Origin: Cyclina sinensis | Taxonomy: Eukaryota > Mollusca > Bivalvia > Venerida > Veneridae | Assembly: GCA_012932295.1 (NCBI GenBank) | Contig: JAAONU010000018.1 | Location: 5,264,206-5,328,205, forward strand | Reading direction: 5' to 3' | DNA: 64,000 nucleotides | In this document: piece by piece, positions 34,228 to 45,676 of the stretch | How positions within the stretch are numbered: the first letter of the stretch is position 1 | How the letters are laid out: every line of letters starts with the position of its first letter | Made by a program: the position numbers and the translations under genes | Notes under the pieces: model-generated | Database searches by the model: none | Told to the model about the DNA's origin: nothing | What the model saw: the letters and a program-made list of their open reading frames with translations, nothing else

Positions 34228-34737
34228 ATGGCGTTCTTCAACAGGACACAAGTTGGTCTTAGGGAAACAAGCCAATCTGCAAACGTTCCAAATGATCCGA
34301 AAGCAAAACTTATGTATTATTTAAACTCTGTATGTTCCGTCCTGAAGTTAGACGATGATCCTGACATCAACAGATTACGGCGTTACGAAAACTACTACAT
34401 GCTTTCATATTCGGATGTAAGCGTTCTAATCAGCTTGTGCTTATTGCTGAAGCCGGACGTGTTACTGAACAAATGTATTTTCCAGAACGATGCACTTTGT
34501 GGTGATTCCCAAAATAAATTCTATTCTCTAGAAACCGTGCGACACAATCTTCTAGTTGCCGGAAGTGTGATGATCGGTGGACAAAACAAACAGGTGACGA
34601 ACATAATGACATTTAAGATGTCGTGGCTCCGAAATAATTGGGCAAATCCAATACAAATCCTTATAGAGAGACAGAGACAGGAAAGGGAGGAACGGCAAAG
34701 AAGAATTCAATCAAGTGAATCGTGTGTTTTACTGTAA
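34228..34737 (+). CDS. Single-exon 169-aa protein with C-terminal CaaX box
   Basis: An uninterrupted frame from ATG (context AAATATGG) to TAA with even protein-like composition. The N-terminal half reads NDPKAKLMYYLNSVCSVLKL and contains a hydrophobic stretch YSDVSVLISLCLLLKPDVLL; then NKCIFQNDALC and a basic tail ILIERQRQEREERQRR. It ends in CVLL, a CaaX-type prenylation motif whose final Leu favours geranylgeranylation, with charged residues just upstream. This suggests a membrane-tethered cytosolic protein. I do not recognise the family. The lack of introns could mean a retrocopy, although the frame is intact. A candidate AATAAA lies at 35382. Confidence 0.75.
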   Translation: MAFFNRTQVGLRETSQSANVPNDPKAKLMYYLNSVCSVLKLDDDPDINRLRRYENYYMLSYSDVSVLISLCLLLKPDVLLNKCIFQNDALCGDSQNKFYSLETVRHNLLVAGSVMIGGQNKQVTNIMTFKMSWLRNNWANPIQILIERQRQEREERQRRIQSSESCVLL

Positions 34738-34739
34738 GG

Positions 34740-36140
34740 CTATCGAATTCGCAATAAGAAAGAGCTTTTCGGAGCAACAAGATTATTTTTCTACACAAAA
34801 AGACATGATGAAAATATATAAAACTTCTATGGTTGAAATTAAACTGATATGAGTAACAAGAGAAAGAAACAGTACGTATGCATAGAAAATTCGAACTATT
34901 CTTTCAGCGAAAGATAGCTATTTGAATCCTATATGATATATTAGAGGCAAACATCTATTTTTGTAACTGTGTTTATAAATAACTAAAAAATCCTGAATTA
35001 GAAAGGAACCTCAATAATCCTAAATTAGAAAGGAACCTTAATGTCTAATGCACGATTTTAAAAATGCACTCATTTATATAGCTCATGGTTTTCAATGTTG
35101 AATTCATTTGCAAACACTTCTCACAAACATCTCTAATCCTTCTGCATTTTCTGCTTATATATTTTTTAAAACTTTTGTGTGTGGGATCTTTAACTGAACT
35201 GAATACAAATCTATTTTCTTCAAGACTTAAAGGTGGTCAATCTGATATTTTTCATGAAGGCGATCTTTTTGGCAAGTAAGTATCTGACAATGTATACTAA
35301 TATAAGATCATTGGTGACATATTGCGTGTTGTATTTTCTCCGGAGGTATTTTTAAAACTGTGTTTTCTATCCTGTGTTCAAAATAAAGATTAAATTATTT
35401 GAGCATCAATATTAATTTTATGTACATAATTATCAATGTGATTTAAAGCAATATCCAAATTATTTTACCATATTTATCATAATTTTGACATTACGGTAAC
35501 ATATCTAGAAGAATTTCGCGAGAAACCTAAGTTTGTAAAATTATTATTACCCTCCTTTGGCTATCTTGGTTGCGCAACCAGGATAGATCAGCAAAAATTA
35601 AATTTTGAAGCAATATACTAATTAAGAACTTGACATTAGTTTTGTTTGTAAACACATGTCAGTACACATCGTTTGCAAGTCTGAAAATGAACTTTATATA
35701 TAAACCAAAATTATTACCTAGCTTAAATGCATATTTTGTTCAAAAGGGAGATAATTAAAAATTCTTATGAAAACATTTAAGTTAATTTTTCTAATAAGAA
35801 TCTAACCAAATCTGATGGGTCTTTTAATTTGTTAAACAAATCTCTTATGGAATATGTTAACTGTGAAAAATGTTGTAAAATATGCTTCAAATCATATTGA
35901 CCACCTTTTATAAAAAAATCTCAGAATTGTTGCCGTGTTTACAATGTTATGTTACAAGTATTTCTACTGGTAAATTTTACTTTAGAATGCTATCGTTTCC
36001 TGTGACTGTAATAGCAGGCATTTTCTCCTGCCCTTGGAGTAGTTTTCTAAATGCAAAGTGAGACGTCGGAAACATGAGGCTTTATGCCATTTTTTTAAAG
36101 TTTACACTCTCACCATTTTTGTTATATTTTCTGATATACT
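34740..36140. other. 3' region of CaaX gene, no further gene
   Basis: AT-rich. A short imperfect duplication (TAGAAAGGAACCTNAAT) occurs at about 34998-35045. Nothing else supported. Confidence 0.4.
35382..35387 (+). other. Candidate polyadenylation signal
   Basis: AATAAA about 645 bases after the stop of the CaaX-box gene. Confidence 0.35.
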
Positions 36141-36149
36141 TTTGACAGT

Positions 36150-36413
36150 GTTGATGCTCACATAATGCTTGTAAATAAATGTGTTGATGCTCACATAATG
36201 CTTGTAAATAAATGTGTTGATGCTCACATAATGTTTGTAAATAAATGTGTTGATGCTCATACAATGCTTGTAAATAAATGTGTTGATGCTCACATAATGC
36301 TTGATAATAAATGTGTTGATGCTCACATAATGCTTGTAAATAAATGTGTTGATGCTCACATAATGCTTGTAAATAAATGTGTTGATGCTCACATAATGCT
36401 TGTAAATAAATGT
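36150..36413. repeat. 33-bp tandem repeat, eight copies
   Basis: Unit GTGTTGATGCTCACATAATG plus CTTGTAAATAAAT, with few changes between copies. Because 33 is divisible by three, frames on both strands stay open as 11-residue repeats (VNKCVDAHIML and INTFIYKHYVS); no start context or flanking gene supports translation. Confidence 0.92.
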
Positions 36414-36479
36414 TTATACTCAGCGTGTGACAGATTCTACGTGATTAAAAACTTATCTCAATCCATACCTCTGTGGTAA

Positions 36480-37890
36480 ATACTTTTCATGAATTTCAAC
36501 TGGACTCATTGTATTAAATCCAAAATACCACGAACACATATTTCTACCCTATGCATTGTATTGGTTTAATTGAATGAACTTGTATGTCGATCGGTTTGAT
36601 GTTCGAAGTAAACTGAAAGTGACCTTTGCTTTTATAACTTTTTATATAAAAAAGATCTTATCTGGATCAATATTTGCATTCTTTTACTACTTCTATGTAA
36701 AATATGAGTTTAGAGTATTTTGGAGACTGTCTTTTGTTTCGGACAGAATAAATGCGTCATCTTCATAAAGAATGAGATACATTTAGATAATTTAGTTTTG
36801 TTGATATAAAATAATGTCTTAGTAAAATACCATTAGCTTTACCATAACGGTGAAAGAAATCAATCAATCATGTGAAAATACAAGGAATAAGAAAAAAAGA
36901 ATTAATGATACAGTTTCATCCTGACTTGCTCCAATTGATATAAGAGATAATTTGAAAAAGCATGAAGGCTTTGATTGGTTCCATGCGTTGGCAATGAGTA
37001 ATTGTACCACAAGTTTCTTATCTGGTGGTTAACTAAATTTGAAAAAAGTAATGATACAACGTTGCGTGCGTCTGAAAATAATTGACAAAATTATCGACAT
37101 GTAGCGCGATTTGATATCCATAAACAAGTTAGATGAGCAAATGAAATACCTAGACAAACTCACACTTTTTCATGTATTTTGCTAGTCAAATCACAATCCG
37201 TCAGACCGATAAATTACATATCAATTGTAAAACTGACAAAAACTCAATAAATTTATTTTCGTATTCTAGTCGCGATGTCAAAATTTAAAATTTTCGTACT
37301 CAAAGTATATATGCATCACATAAAAACAAAACCAAGAAAAAAAGCCAGATACACCCAAATCAGACCAAACAAACAAACAAGCAATAAAACCCAACAAACA
37401 TATATCACTATAATCATTAAGAAAGATATTTTAAAGGAAGTCTAACGATGTTTGCATATTCAAATGTGTACATCATCATGTATTTGTGAAAAATTTATAA
37501 TGACAATAAATACTTATTAAGGACGTGACCCAGTTAGCAAGTATTTTTATAGGTTATATCTGTCGCTTCAAAATTGTATTCTTAATCCTACCACATAAAA
37601 TAACTACATTATCTGCTATATGTGTCTTGTATATCACAAAATTCAATACTCGTGAAAGTATTGCACAAATACAGATAGACAATTTTAAAATGTTTATTGA
37701 ATCCTGAATATATCTCGGGTGTTCAAACATATGTTTTCTTCAAATTCTAAATCAGAATTAAATGCATTTCTACTCCAACGGAGGCATTTGAAAAATAAAA
37801 AGTCAATCCGAAATCATATTTTATTTTCACTGAACATTCATACGTGTGCGTGTGCGCGCTTGAGTTGATCCATAATTTCAATTAACTACA
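36480..37890. other. No gene seen
   Basis: AT-rich spacer. Short frames at 36574 and 37525 have no recognisable features. Confidence 0.4.
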
Positions 37891-37897
37891 GTAGATA

Positions 37898-37908
37898 ATA
37901 TAATAATG

Positions 37909-37939
<31 letters not shown>

Positions 37940-37965
37940 TAATAATAATAATAGTTATTATTATA
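37898..37965. repeat. AAT/ATT palindromic microsatellite
   Basis: ATAATAATAATA runs into TTATTATTATTA and back, so the stretch is self-complementary. Confidence 0.85.
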
Positions 37966-38058
37966 TCTTTATTTTTCGAAGGTTACATGTTAAGACATTC
38001 AATGAAATTAAAAATCTTATTTACAACATGGCCTTCTGAAACATAAAAATAATAACAC

Positions 38059-38063
38059 AAAAA

Positions 38064-38157
<94 letters not shown>
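38059..38157. repeat. Poly-A followed by long AT run
   Basis: About 22 A residues and then roughly 75 bases of alternating AT. Confidence 0.95.
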
Positions 38158-38159
<2 letters not shown>

Positions 38160-39510
38160 TTATTGAGAATGAAGAAAGATAGCAAACTTATGTAAAACAC
38201 GTGTCCACTTTTTTAAACATCTATCATACCATTCTAGCTTTAAAAACTTTTCGTCGAATACATTTACTCCCGACAGACACTCAAAATAAATCTATATCAG
38301 TTAAAAAAAGACAGTACCCTGAACTATTTTAACTTCCTACTTACTGAAAGTTTATAAAATTGTAAAAAAATAATTTAAAAGGTAAAAATACTAAAAAGAG
38401 AGAAAGAAATAATGAGAAGAGAAACATTCTTTTAAAGAACGAGTACAAGAAAATTACTGATAACATCAATGAAATATGAGAGGTATCCATGTACATAAGT
38501 GAATCGCATTAAGAATTACAATTTCTAAACAAGTGCTGTTTGTATTTGTCTCTAAAAAATGAAATTTTGGAATAGTTCTGATGTATTTTGGAATAGCATT
38601 CCATATATTAACTGTATAATATTAAAAAGTGCCCTTCGTGTAATTAGTATGGATATAATGTTTGTTCAGTATTCGTACAATTTTCTGTTTCAGATATATC
38701 ATCATATGTAACATGGGTAGCAATATGCCAAGATTATATAACGAAAAGTATGCTTGTTTATAACCATTGTAGCAAAAGACCCTCTTTTCAGAATATTAAT
38801 AGAATACTTTTTTTATTTCTCGTACGGTGCAACTAATAATCTAGAAATCTTAGAACAACGTTTACTAAAATATGCAACTCAGCATAAAGTTTAAGAATAC
38901 AAACCGAACGGTTTTCTAGAAACAGAATTGAAAAGATGATACAGCGGTATTGTAAAGTATGTAAGACAAGGAAATTGAAAATGAGTTCCATTTTGTTTAA
39001 TTGTGCATTACGTAATAAATACATTAAATTTATTATAGATAGGGATAAAAAATGTTCAAATTTATTGAATTATTTAATTCCCGAAATAAAAACGAGTTAC
39101 ATAAATTAAACAAGTACACCTATGGAGCATTTAGCTCACGTAATTCTATGTTAAATACAGCATTTAATGTAATTATATAATTTGCTTGTTTAGGGGTTAC
39201 AATTTGCCATAATCGTTAAGGCAAAGTTTGTCGATAGGATACAGTTTCTGTTTAGTATTGTTTAACTGTTTTTAAAAGTTCATGCAAAATATGCCATTCG
39301 GCCGTTGTCCATTGCCTTTTTAATAAGTAGTTATGTGTTAGTTGCTATTATTATCATTATTTTTGTTATTGACTTTTCTCTAGATTTCTGATATTAAAGC
39401 CACCAATTATTTTATTGTAAATAACAAGAAATTGTAAAGTTTACTTGAATACAAATTCTGGTCTGTTCTGATAAGAAGCGCCTTATAGTAATCTTTTTTG
39501 ACAGATGCAC
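38160..39510. other. No gene seen
   Basis: AT-rich spacer without supported exon, repeat or RNA gene. Confidence 0.35.
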
Positions 39511-39526
39511 AAGACTGGTACTAGCA

Positions 39527-39703
39527 GTAGAAATTAAATCAAACGTGAAGTTGACAGAAGCAATAACAGTAGGCAAAACTGAAGTTGGCAGTAGCAGTAA
39601 CAGCAGTAGCAGTAAGCAAAACGTGAAGTTTGCAGTAGCAGTAACAGCAGTAGCAGTAATCAAAATGTGAAATTGGCAGTAGCAGTAACAGTAGCAGTAG
39701 GAA
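39527..39703. repeat. AGCAGTAAC-type minisatellite, left inverted copy
   Basis: Three or so units of GCAGTAGCAGTAACAGCAGT with CAAAACGTGAAGTT. It is the reverse complement of the array at 40410-41065. Confidence 0.85.
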
Positions 39704-39714
39704 ACTCTGTGAGC

Positions 39715-40372
39715 GTGTTTGAAACAGTCACAGACCGGTGCAATCGAACCGGGAGGGTCCATAGACTTTTAATTGGCACTAAAATTCATGAAAGTCTGCA
39801 AGAATGTCATAACCAGTAGCAGACCGTAACTATGGACTCCGGAGGGTCCCTTAACATCAAAAATGACATTTTCTCAATTGGAACCAAAATTCCTGAAAGT
39901 CTGCGGGAGGGTCAAAAACAGTCGCAGACCGGTAAACCCAAGAGGATTGCTAGACCTCAAAAATAACATTTTCCCGATTGGCACAAAAATTCCTGAAAGT
40001 CTGCGTTAGTGTTCGAAACAGTCGCCGACCGGTAAAACTGACCCAGGAGGCTCCCTAGACCTCAAAAATTACATTTTCCTGATTGACCCCAAAATTCCTG
40101 AAAGTCTGCGGGATGTTCAAAAACAGTCGCAGACCGGTTAAATCGATCCGAAAGGGTCCCTAGACCTTAAAAATGACATTTAACCGATTGGCACCAAAAT
40201 GCATGAAAGTCTGCGGGAGATTCAGAAACAGTCGCAGGCCGGTAAAATCGACCCGGACGGTCTCTTAACATCAAAAATGACATTTTCCGTTTGGCACCAA
40301 AATTCATGAAAGTCTGCAAGAGTGTCAGAAACAGTTGCAGACCTACGCAATAGACTCGGGAGGATCTGTTGA
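39715..40372. repeat. Tandem array, period about 105 bp, six copies
   Basis: Units carry CATGAAAGTCTGCGGGAG, AACAGTCGCAGACCGG and GGGTCCCTAGACCTCAAAAA. The GAAAGTCTGC word recurs near 39790, 39895, 40000, 40100, 40205 and 40308. It lies between two inverted minisatellites. Confidence 0.85.
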
Positions 40373-40409
40373 TGTTAAAAAAACATGTTTTATTTTCACT
40401 GAAACTTTC

Positions 40410-41065
40410 CAGACTTTGCTACTGCTGTACTGCTACTGTCAGCTTCACGATTTGCCTACTGCTACTGTTACATCTACTGCCAGCTTCACGTTTTCTTTAC
40501 TACTACTGCTGTTACTGCTCCTGCCAACATCACGTTTTTCCTGCTGCTACTGCTCGTACTGCTACTGCAAACTTCACGTTTTACCTACTGCTACTGCTGT
40601 TACTGCTACTGCCAGCTTTACGTTTTGCCTACTGTTACTGCCAGTTTCACGTTTTCTTTACTGCCACTGCTATCACTGCTACTGCCAGCTTCACGTTTTA
40701 CCTACTGCTACTGCTGTTACTGCTACTGCCAGCTTTACGTTTTGCCTACTGTTACTGCTACTGCCAGTTTCACGTTTTCTTTACTGCTACTGCTATTACT
40801 GGTACTGCTACTGCCAGCTTCACGTTTTACCTACTGCTACTGCTGTTACTGCTACTGCCAGCTTCACGTTTTTCTTACTGCTACTGCTGTTACTGCTGTT
40901 GGCAACTTCACGTTTTGCCTACTGCTATTGCTACTGCCAGCTTCACGTTTTACCTACTGCTACTGCTGTTACTGCTGCTGACAGCTTCACGTTTTCTTTA
41001 CTGCTACTGCTGTTACTGCTACTGCTAACTTCACATTTTTCTACTGCTGCGTACTGCTACTTCTC
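40410..41065. repeat. CTACTGCTGTTACTGC minisatellite, right inverted copy
   Basis: About twelve units of CTTCACGTTTTNCCTACTGC and TACTGCTGTTACTGCTACTG. Long open frames rich in Leu, Cys and Tyr across it are artefacts of the repeat. Confidence 0.9.
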
Positions 41066-41069
41066 ACTT

Positions 41070-42330
41070 CTTATACATTGTTTCAACTTGTAATACTAAA
41101 TTTTCAAGATTTCTGTAGGTGATGTTTTTAAATTATTTCTATGTATTCTTTAAACAAATATATCAAAACAACATTTCATCCATTGTCATTATTAACCTGT
41201 ACATTGTTATTTAATTATCGAACTTACAGTTTTTATCGTAAGACCTAACAATTACACTAAATGTTCTGTATTGCGGTGTATATCTAGAACCTTTATAAAT
41301 ATGACCCTTTTAGGAACGGATTGCAAAAAGTACCGTGCCGCGTCAGGAACATCAAATATGAAGTATTTATATAGACAAGTTCCCATAAACCTCTTCAAAA
41401 GGTTGTAAAAATATCAGGAGTAATCAAACATTTGCTAAACACTATAATCGTCATTAGATTCCCAACATATTTGGTTAATGATAATGAAGTTGATAAGGCG
41501 ATACTCTACAATGGTTAACCTTAACCGCGATGCCCATTATTATTTGTAAAATATCTTCCCTTCTGCGAAAGAAATAATGGGAGTGCTATTTATATATCTA
41601 TATTTTAATAGCAGTTTTTGTTAAGGAATGCGGGAGGCGCACACGGTCAACCAATCGCATTAATGTATTGAATCAACCAGGAAGTGGCATTTTTCGTCTG
41701 TTCGAGCTGGTTTAATCATATTTTATTGCTGTTTATATACATGCTTTTTTACATAATGAACACGTGTTCGAACAAATAAATAAGCAAAAGGGTTGGGCCC
41801 AAGTTCTTACAAAATTAGCGATCGGCCCTCCCTTGAAAAAAGATATTAATCATATTATGTTGTTAACAGAATTGATGGCATTATTAAGATAGTGTTAACA
41901 TGTAAAAAAACATAGCAATTAATCAAAATACATAATCTTAATACTGGAAAGATGTTATTATCCAGTAATCAATAACAAAAAAAAAAACAAAAAAAAAAAA
42001 ACAAAAAAAAAAAAACAACCACAAAACAACAACAACAAAAAACTATGGTCAGGGGCTAGGATCCAGCCAAAGTAGTGATACGAAATCAACAGGAATTCAT
42101 TTATTCAACATGAACATGATAATAGCTATGGCAGTAACAAGGTGAAAGAACTGAAGTCTACTACTTACAAACATTAAGTTGCTTGTTGATCTAGGGTAAA
42201 AGATTAAGTATTATGGAGACAATTAGTCGTTTTGATGACCTTATGAACAGCTGTGAATATCTCTTCGTTAGTTTTAGCACCTAACAGGTTGCACCCGCAC
42301 AGTAAAAGGTCAATATTGAGTTAATGGAAG
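41070..42330. other. No intact gene; A-rich stretch
   Basis: AT-rich sequence with a poly-A-like stretch at 41975-42040 (A runs broken by single C). Nothing else supported. Confidence 0.4.
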
Positions 42331-42333
42331 GGT

Positions 42334-42609
42334 CTAGTTTCTGTAAAAAAGGATAACTCTTTGGGGTGTAAATAATGTATATGAAAAGAAATGCCCACAG
42401 TTACATGATGAGGATTCTCTTAGATGATTATTAAATAGGTCAGTATGTAGATCGCTACACTTATTTCTTAATCGCGCTTGTAAGACTGACAAATATCTGA
42501 TACCGAATAAAAAGTATTTAGCTACTTCTAGCGTTCTGAACTTTTCTTTCATTCTCGACTTGAACATATTTGAAGATATACCAGCTGCTAACAAGGCAGT
42601 CGCCCACAA
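42334..42609 (-). pseudogene. LINE reverse-transcriptase C-terminal remnant
   Basis: The minus strand encodes LQARLRNKCSDLHTDLFNNH followed by LRESSSCNCG. This resembles the segment after the polymerase domain of non-LTR retrotransposons (pattern RLR..CS.LN.DLF..HL...P.C.CG; family knowledge). The expected continuation (E..EH...C..Y) is absent, so the copy is truncated or shifted. Confidence 0.6.
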
Positions 42610-43248
42610 GGATTATTTTTAGCTTCGGAAATACGTAAAACATTGCTTTATTTCAAACTCCACCGAAGTTTTAATATCGTAAAAAACAAGGTGTGCCAGA
42701 GAGACGGGATCAAAGAAAGATTGTAGTGGGGGGTGAGGTGTCTTATCTGAATATACCTAATCAACCTTATTTTAGTATAAGTTTGCCACTTGTTAAATCA
42801 TAGCGTGTCCGAGACATATTTTCTTTAGAAGTGAATCACTTTTTATCAATTCCTGTTGCCTATGAAAAGAAATGAAAATAATAATGACACTATCGATGAC
42901 AGCCATCACTTAAACCAATTTTAACTTTAAATGTCTAATTTCAAATGATAATGTTTATTTTTTTATCTAAATACAAAAATATCTATAAGCTACAAACCGA
43001 CAAAAATTATATATTGTTCAAATGCATTCAAACATGTTGTTTCAGATCCTAATATATCAGTTAAGCTTTGAAAAAATTTTCCTTTTGCTTTTCCATTTTG
43101 CTTATATGTCAAACGTGGGATAAATATATCGTAAGCAAATCAACAAAAAGTTCTTACTTATGTTTGTACACAAATAAATTCTGATTGTTTTCTTGGTTAT
43201 TCAATGCCATAATACAAAAGAAAACTAGATGGGTGTTCAGTGGAACAC

Positions 43249-45035
43249 TTGTGTCGCCCTTAGGTACTCTGTTAGAATAACTCAAAAAGGTAAACAAGAG
43301 CCTGCTGGAAAAGACAGCATGCTAGTCAAAGTACAACAAAACCTGTCCACAGACAGCATGCTCCACTTTTCTCATTGCTGGATAATTTATTATAAGCCAA
43401 GTTAGACAAGAGGCCCAAGTGAAAAAAATTGACTGGGGCAGGGCAAGTACCTAGTCATACAAGACGAAAAAAAATTTGGGTCAAGTAGTTATGTATTTAA
43501 AAAAAAATAATTTTGGGCCCCGATAGTGGGGGGTGTGTGTGTGTGTGGGTGGGGGTGATGTGAAGTGAAGTACCTATGTATTAAAAAAAAAAAAAAATTG
43601 GGTCGGGTGGGCGGGTTGAGGGTGGATGGGGAGTCAAGTACCTATGTATTAAAATTTAAAAAAACAAAAAAAGGCCCAAGGGGTGGGGGGTTACTGGTTG
43701 GGGGGGGGGGTTTAGGGTGGATGTGGAGTCAAGTACCTATGTATTAAAAAAAATGGGCCCGGGGTGGGGGGCGGTGTGTGTGTGACTGGTTGGGGGGGTT
43801 GAGGTAGGATGGGGAGTAAAGTACCTATGTTTTAAAATTATATAAAAAAAAAAATTAAATAAAATCGGGGGGTGGTGGGGGGGGGGGGGGTCCGGGTCCC
43901 CATGCAGAGGGGACAATGGGAGAGTTCTTACCCATCTCATGTCAGTTAATATTTTATTTCTAGGCTTAAGAAGTTTTTTTCCTATATATAAGTATAAGCA
44001 AAATCAAGTGAACCCTGTGGGTGGGGCTAACTGTGACCCCAGGGACATGGGTACCAACAATCTTTGCACGGGTCTTGCTGGTGATCAAGTATTCCAAGTT
44101 TGAATGGAATATCCTTGACACTTTTTGAGACATGGACATAAAGAAAAAGGTTTACCCAGAAATTTTAACTTGAAAAAGGGGCATAACATTGCAAAAATAA
44201 ATTTGAGGGTTATCTGTCCTTGAGAAATGGTGTTGTCTTAAGTGATACAATTGTAAGCATTACAACTGGAAAGTTTGATGAAGAAACATTAAGAAATGGC
44301 ATAGTTATAGCCAATGTTAAGTTTTCATGACAAAATCCAAGTACAAAAAGGGACATAACTCTGTCAATTGTGACCTTGACCTACACATTTTGGCATCATC
44401 ATGACCCTGTTGACGTAAGCAATATAATTTGAAAGTTTGATGTTGAAATGTTAAGAAATGGCATAGTTATAGCCAATGTTAAGTTTTCATGACAAAATCC
44501 ATGTACAAAAAGGGGCATAACTCTGTCAATTGTGACTTGACCTATACATTTTGGCATCATCATGACCCTGTTGACGTAAGCAATATAATTTGAAAGTTTG
44601 ATGTTGAAATGTTAAGAAATGGCATAGTTATAGCCAATGTTAAGTTTTCATGACAAAATCCAAGTACAAAAAGGGGCATAACTCTGTCAATTGTGACCTT
44701 GACCTATACATTTTGGCATCATCATGACCCTGTTGACGTAAGCAATATAATTTAAAAGTTTGATGTTGAAATGTTAAGAAATGGCAAAGTTATTCCCAAC
44801 GTTAAGTTTTCATGACAAAATCCATGTATAAAAAGAAGCATAACTCTGTCAAATGTGACCTTGACCTAGAAATTTTGGCATCAACCCGACCCTGTTGTCA
44901 TTAGCAATACAATTTGAAAGTTTGATAAGATAATGTTTAGAAATGGCAAAGTTATTCCCAACGTTAAGTTTTCGTGACGGACCGACGGACAAAGCGATCC
45001 CTATGTATCGCCTTTTCTTCGAAAGGGCGACACAA
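43249..45035. mobile_element. 1.8-kb TIR repeat, 13-bp perfect ends
   Basis: TTGTGTCGCCCTT at 43249-43261 matches AAGGGCGACACAA at 45023-45035 exactly in reverse complement. The right part holds four or more units of about 162 bp (GTTAAGTTTTCATGACAAAA at about 44318, 44479, 44641 and 44803). GGACCGACGGAC precedes the right end. The left part contains a G-rich array. No protein frame. Confidence 0.75.
43478..43905 (+). repeat. G-rich tandem repeat, about 80-110 bp units
   Basis: Four or five units contain GTCAAGTACCTATGTATTAAA and then runs of 4-12 G. Many GGGG runs are close enough for G-quadruplex formation on the plus strand. It is nested within the 43249-45035 element. Confidence 0.8.
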
Positions 45036-45159
45036 TGACATTGATACGTCTGAGAAAATAATAACTGGAGATATGTCCATAGGACACGGATGTTGGCGAC
45101 CCCCCTCAATTTCGCTGTATTGTCACAAAAAAAAAATCCTGTACAATTACAGGTGCGTA

Positions 45160-45416
45160 TAAAGTCTAAAAATTCTATATTTTAGCTTTATCAGAGGTCA
45201 TAACTATGCCGATTTCTAATATATTTGTGTCAAAATACCAAGATGCGTAACTTCACATGCTGACAACTTTTCTTAGAAAGTTTCAAGGCTCTAGCAGTTA
45301 TACGTTTGGAGTTACACGCGATACAAACCGGTCTACGACGGACAACGGGACAGCGTGGCAGCCGGACGGACGGACAAGGGCAAATCTATATGCCCCCAAA
45401 GGGATGGGGCATAAAA
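45160..45416. repeat. Right end of another dispersed repeat
   Basis: It ends with ACGGACAACGGGACAGCG, GACGGACGGACAAGG and a small hairpin (ATGCCCC...GGGGCAT), typical of the same class as its neighbour. The left end is not identified. Confidence 0.5.
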
Positions 45417-45478
45417 AGCGCATTTACAACTTAAATAAATCAATATGCAACGTAATTCTAAACAACAATTGTTTAATA

Positions 45479-45676
45479 TCAACATTGTTCAAATATGTTC
45501 TGAACTTCCTCCCAATCAATAGTGACATCCTTGCAGTTGAACATTGCATTTAGCAATAATTCTCCCTTTGGCTCTTGTGCAGTATTCTCTTTGCATGCCC
45601 AATCCCTCATCACCTTAAACATCGCAGCCTTAACATCACGCGGGTTGTTCATCTCTTCTTGTTCGATTTCCGTCAT
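45479..45676 (-). CDS. Caspase-ROCO gene last exon, death domain second half
   Basis: After [47 protein letters not shown], ending in [10 protein letters not shown] and TAA. It matches helices 3-6 of a death domain. Confidence 0.85.
   Translation of the reverse strand: MTEIEQEEMNNPRDVKAAMFKVMRDWACKENTAQEPKGELLLNAMFNCKDVTIDWEEVQNIFEQC

Noticed and set aside
40335..41093. A 252-codon open frame rich in Leu, Cys and Tyr
   Set aside because: It is produced by the CTACTGCTG minisatellite. Overlapping frames are equally open and no start or family signal exists.
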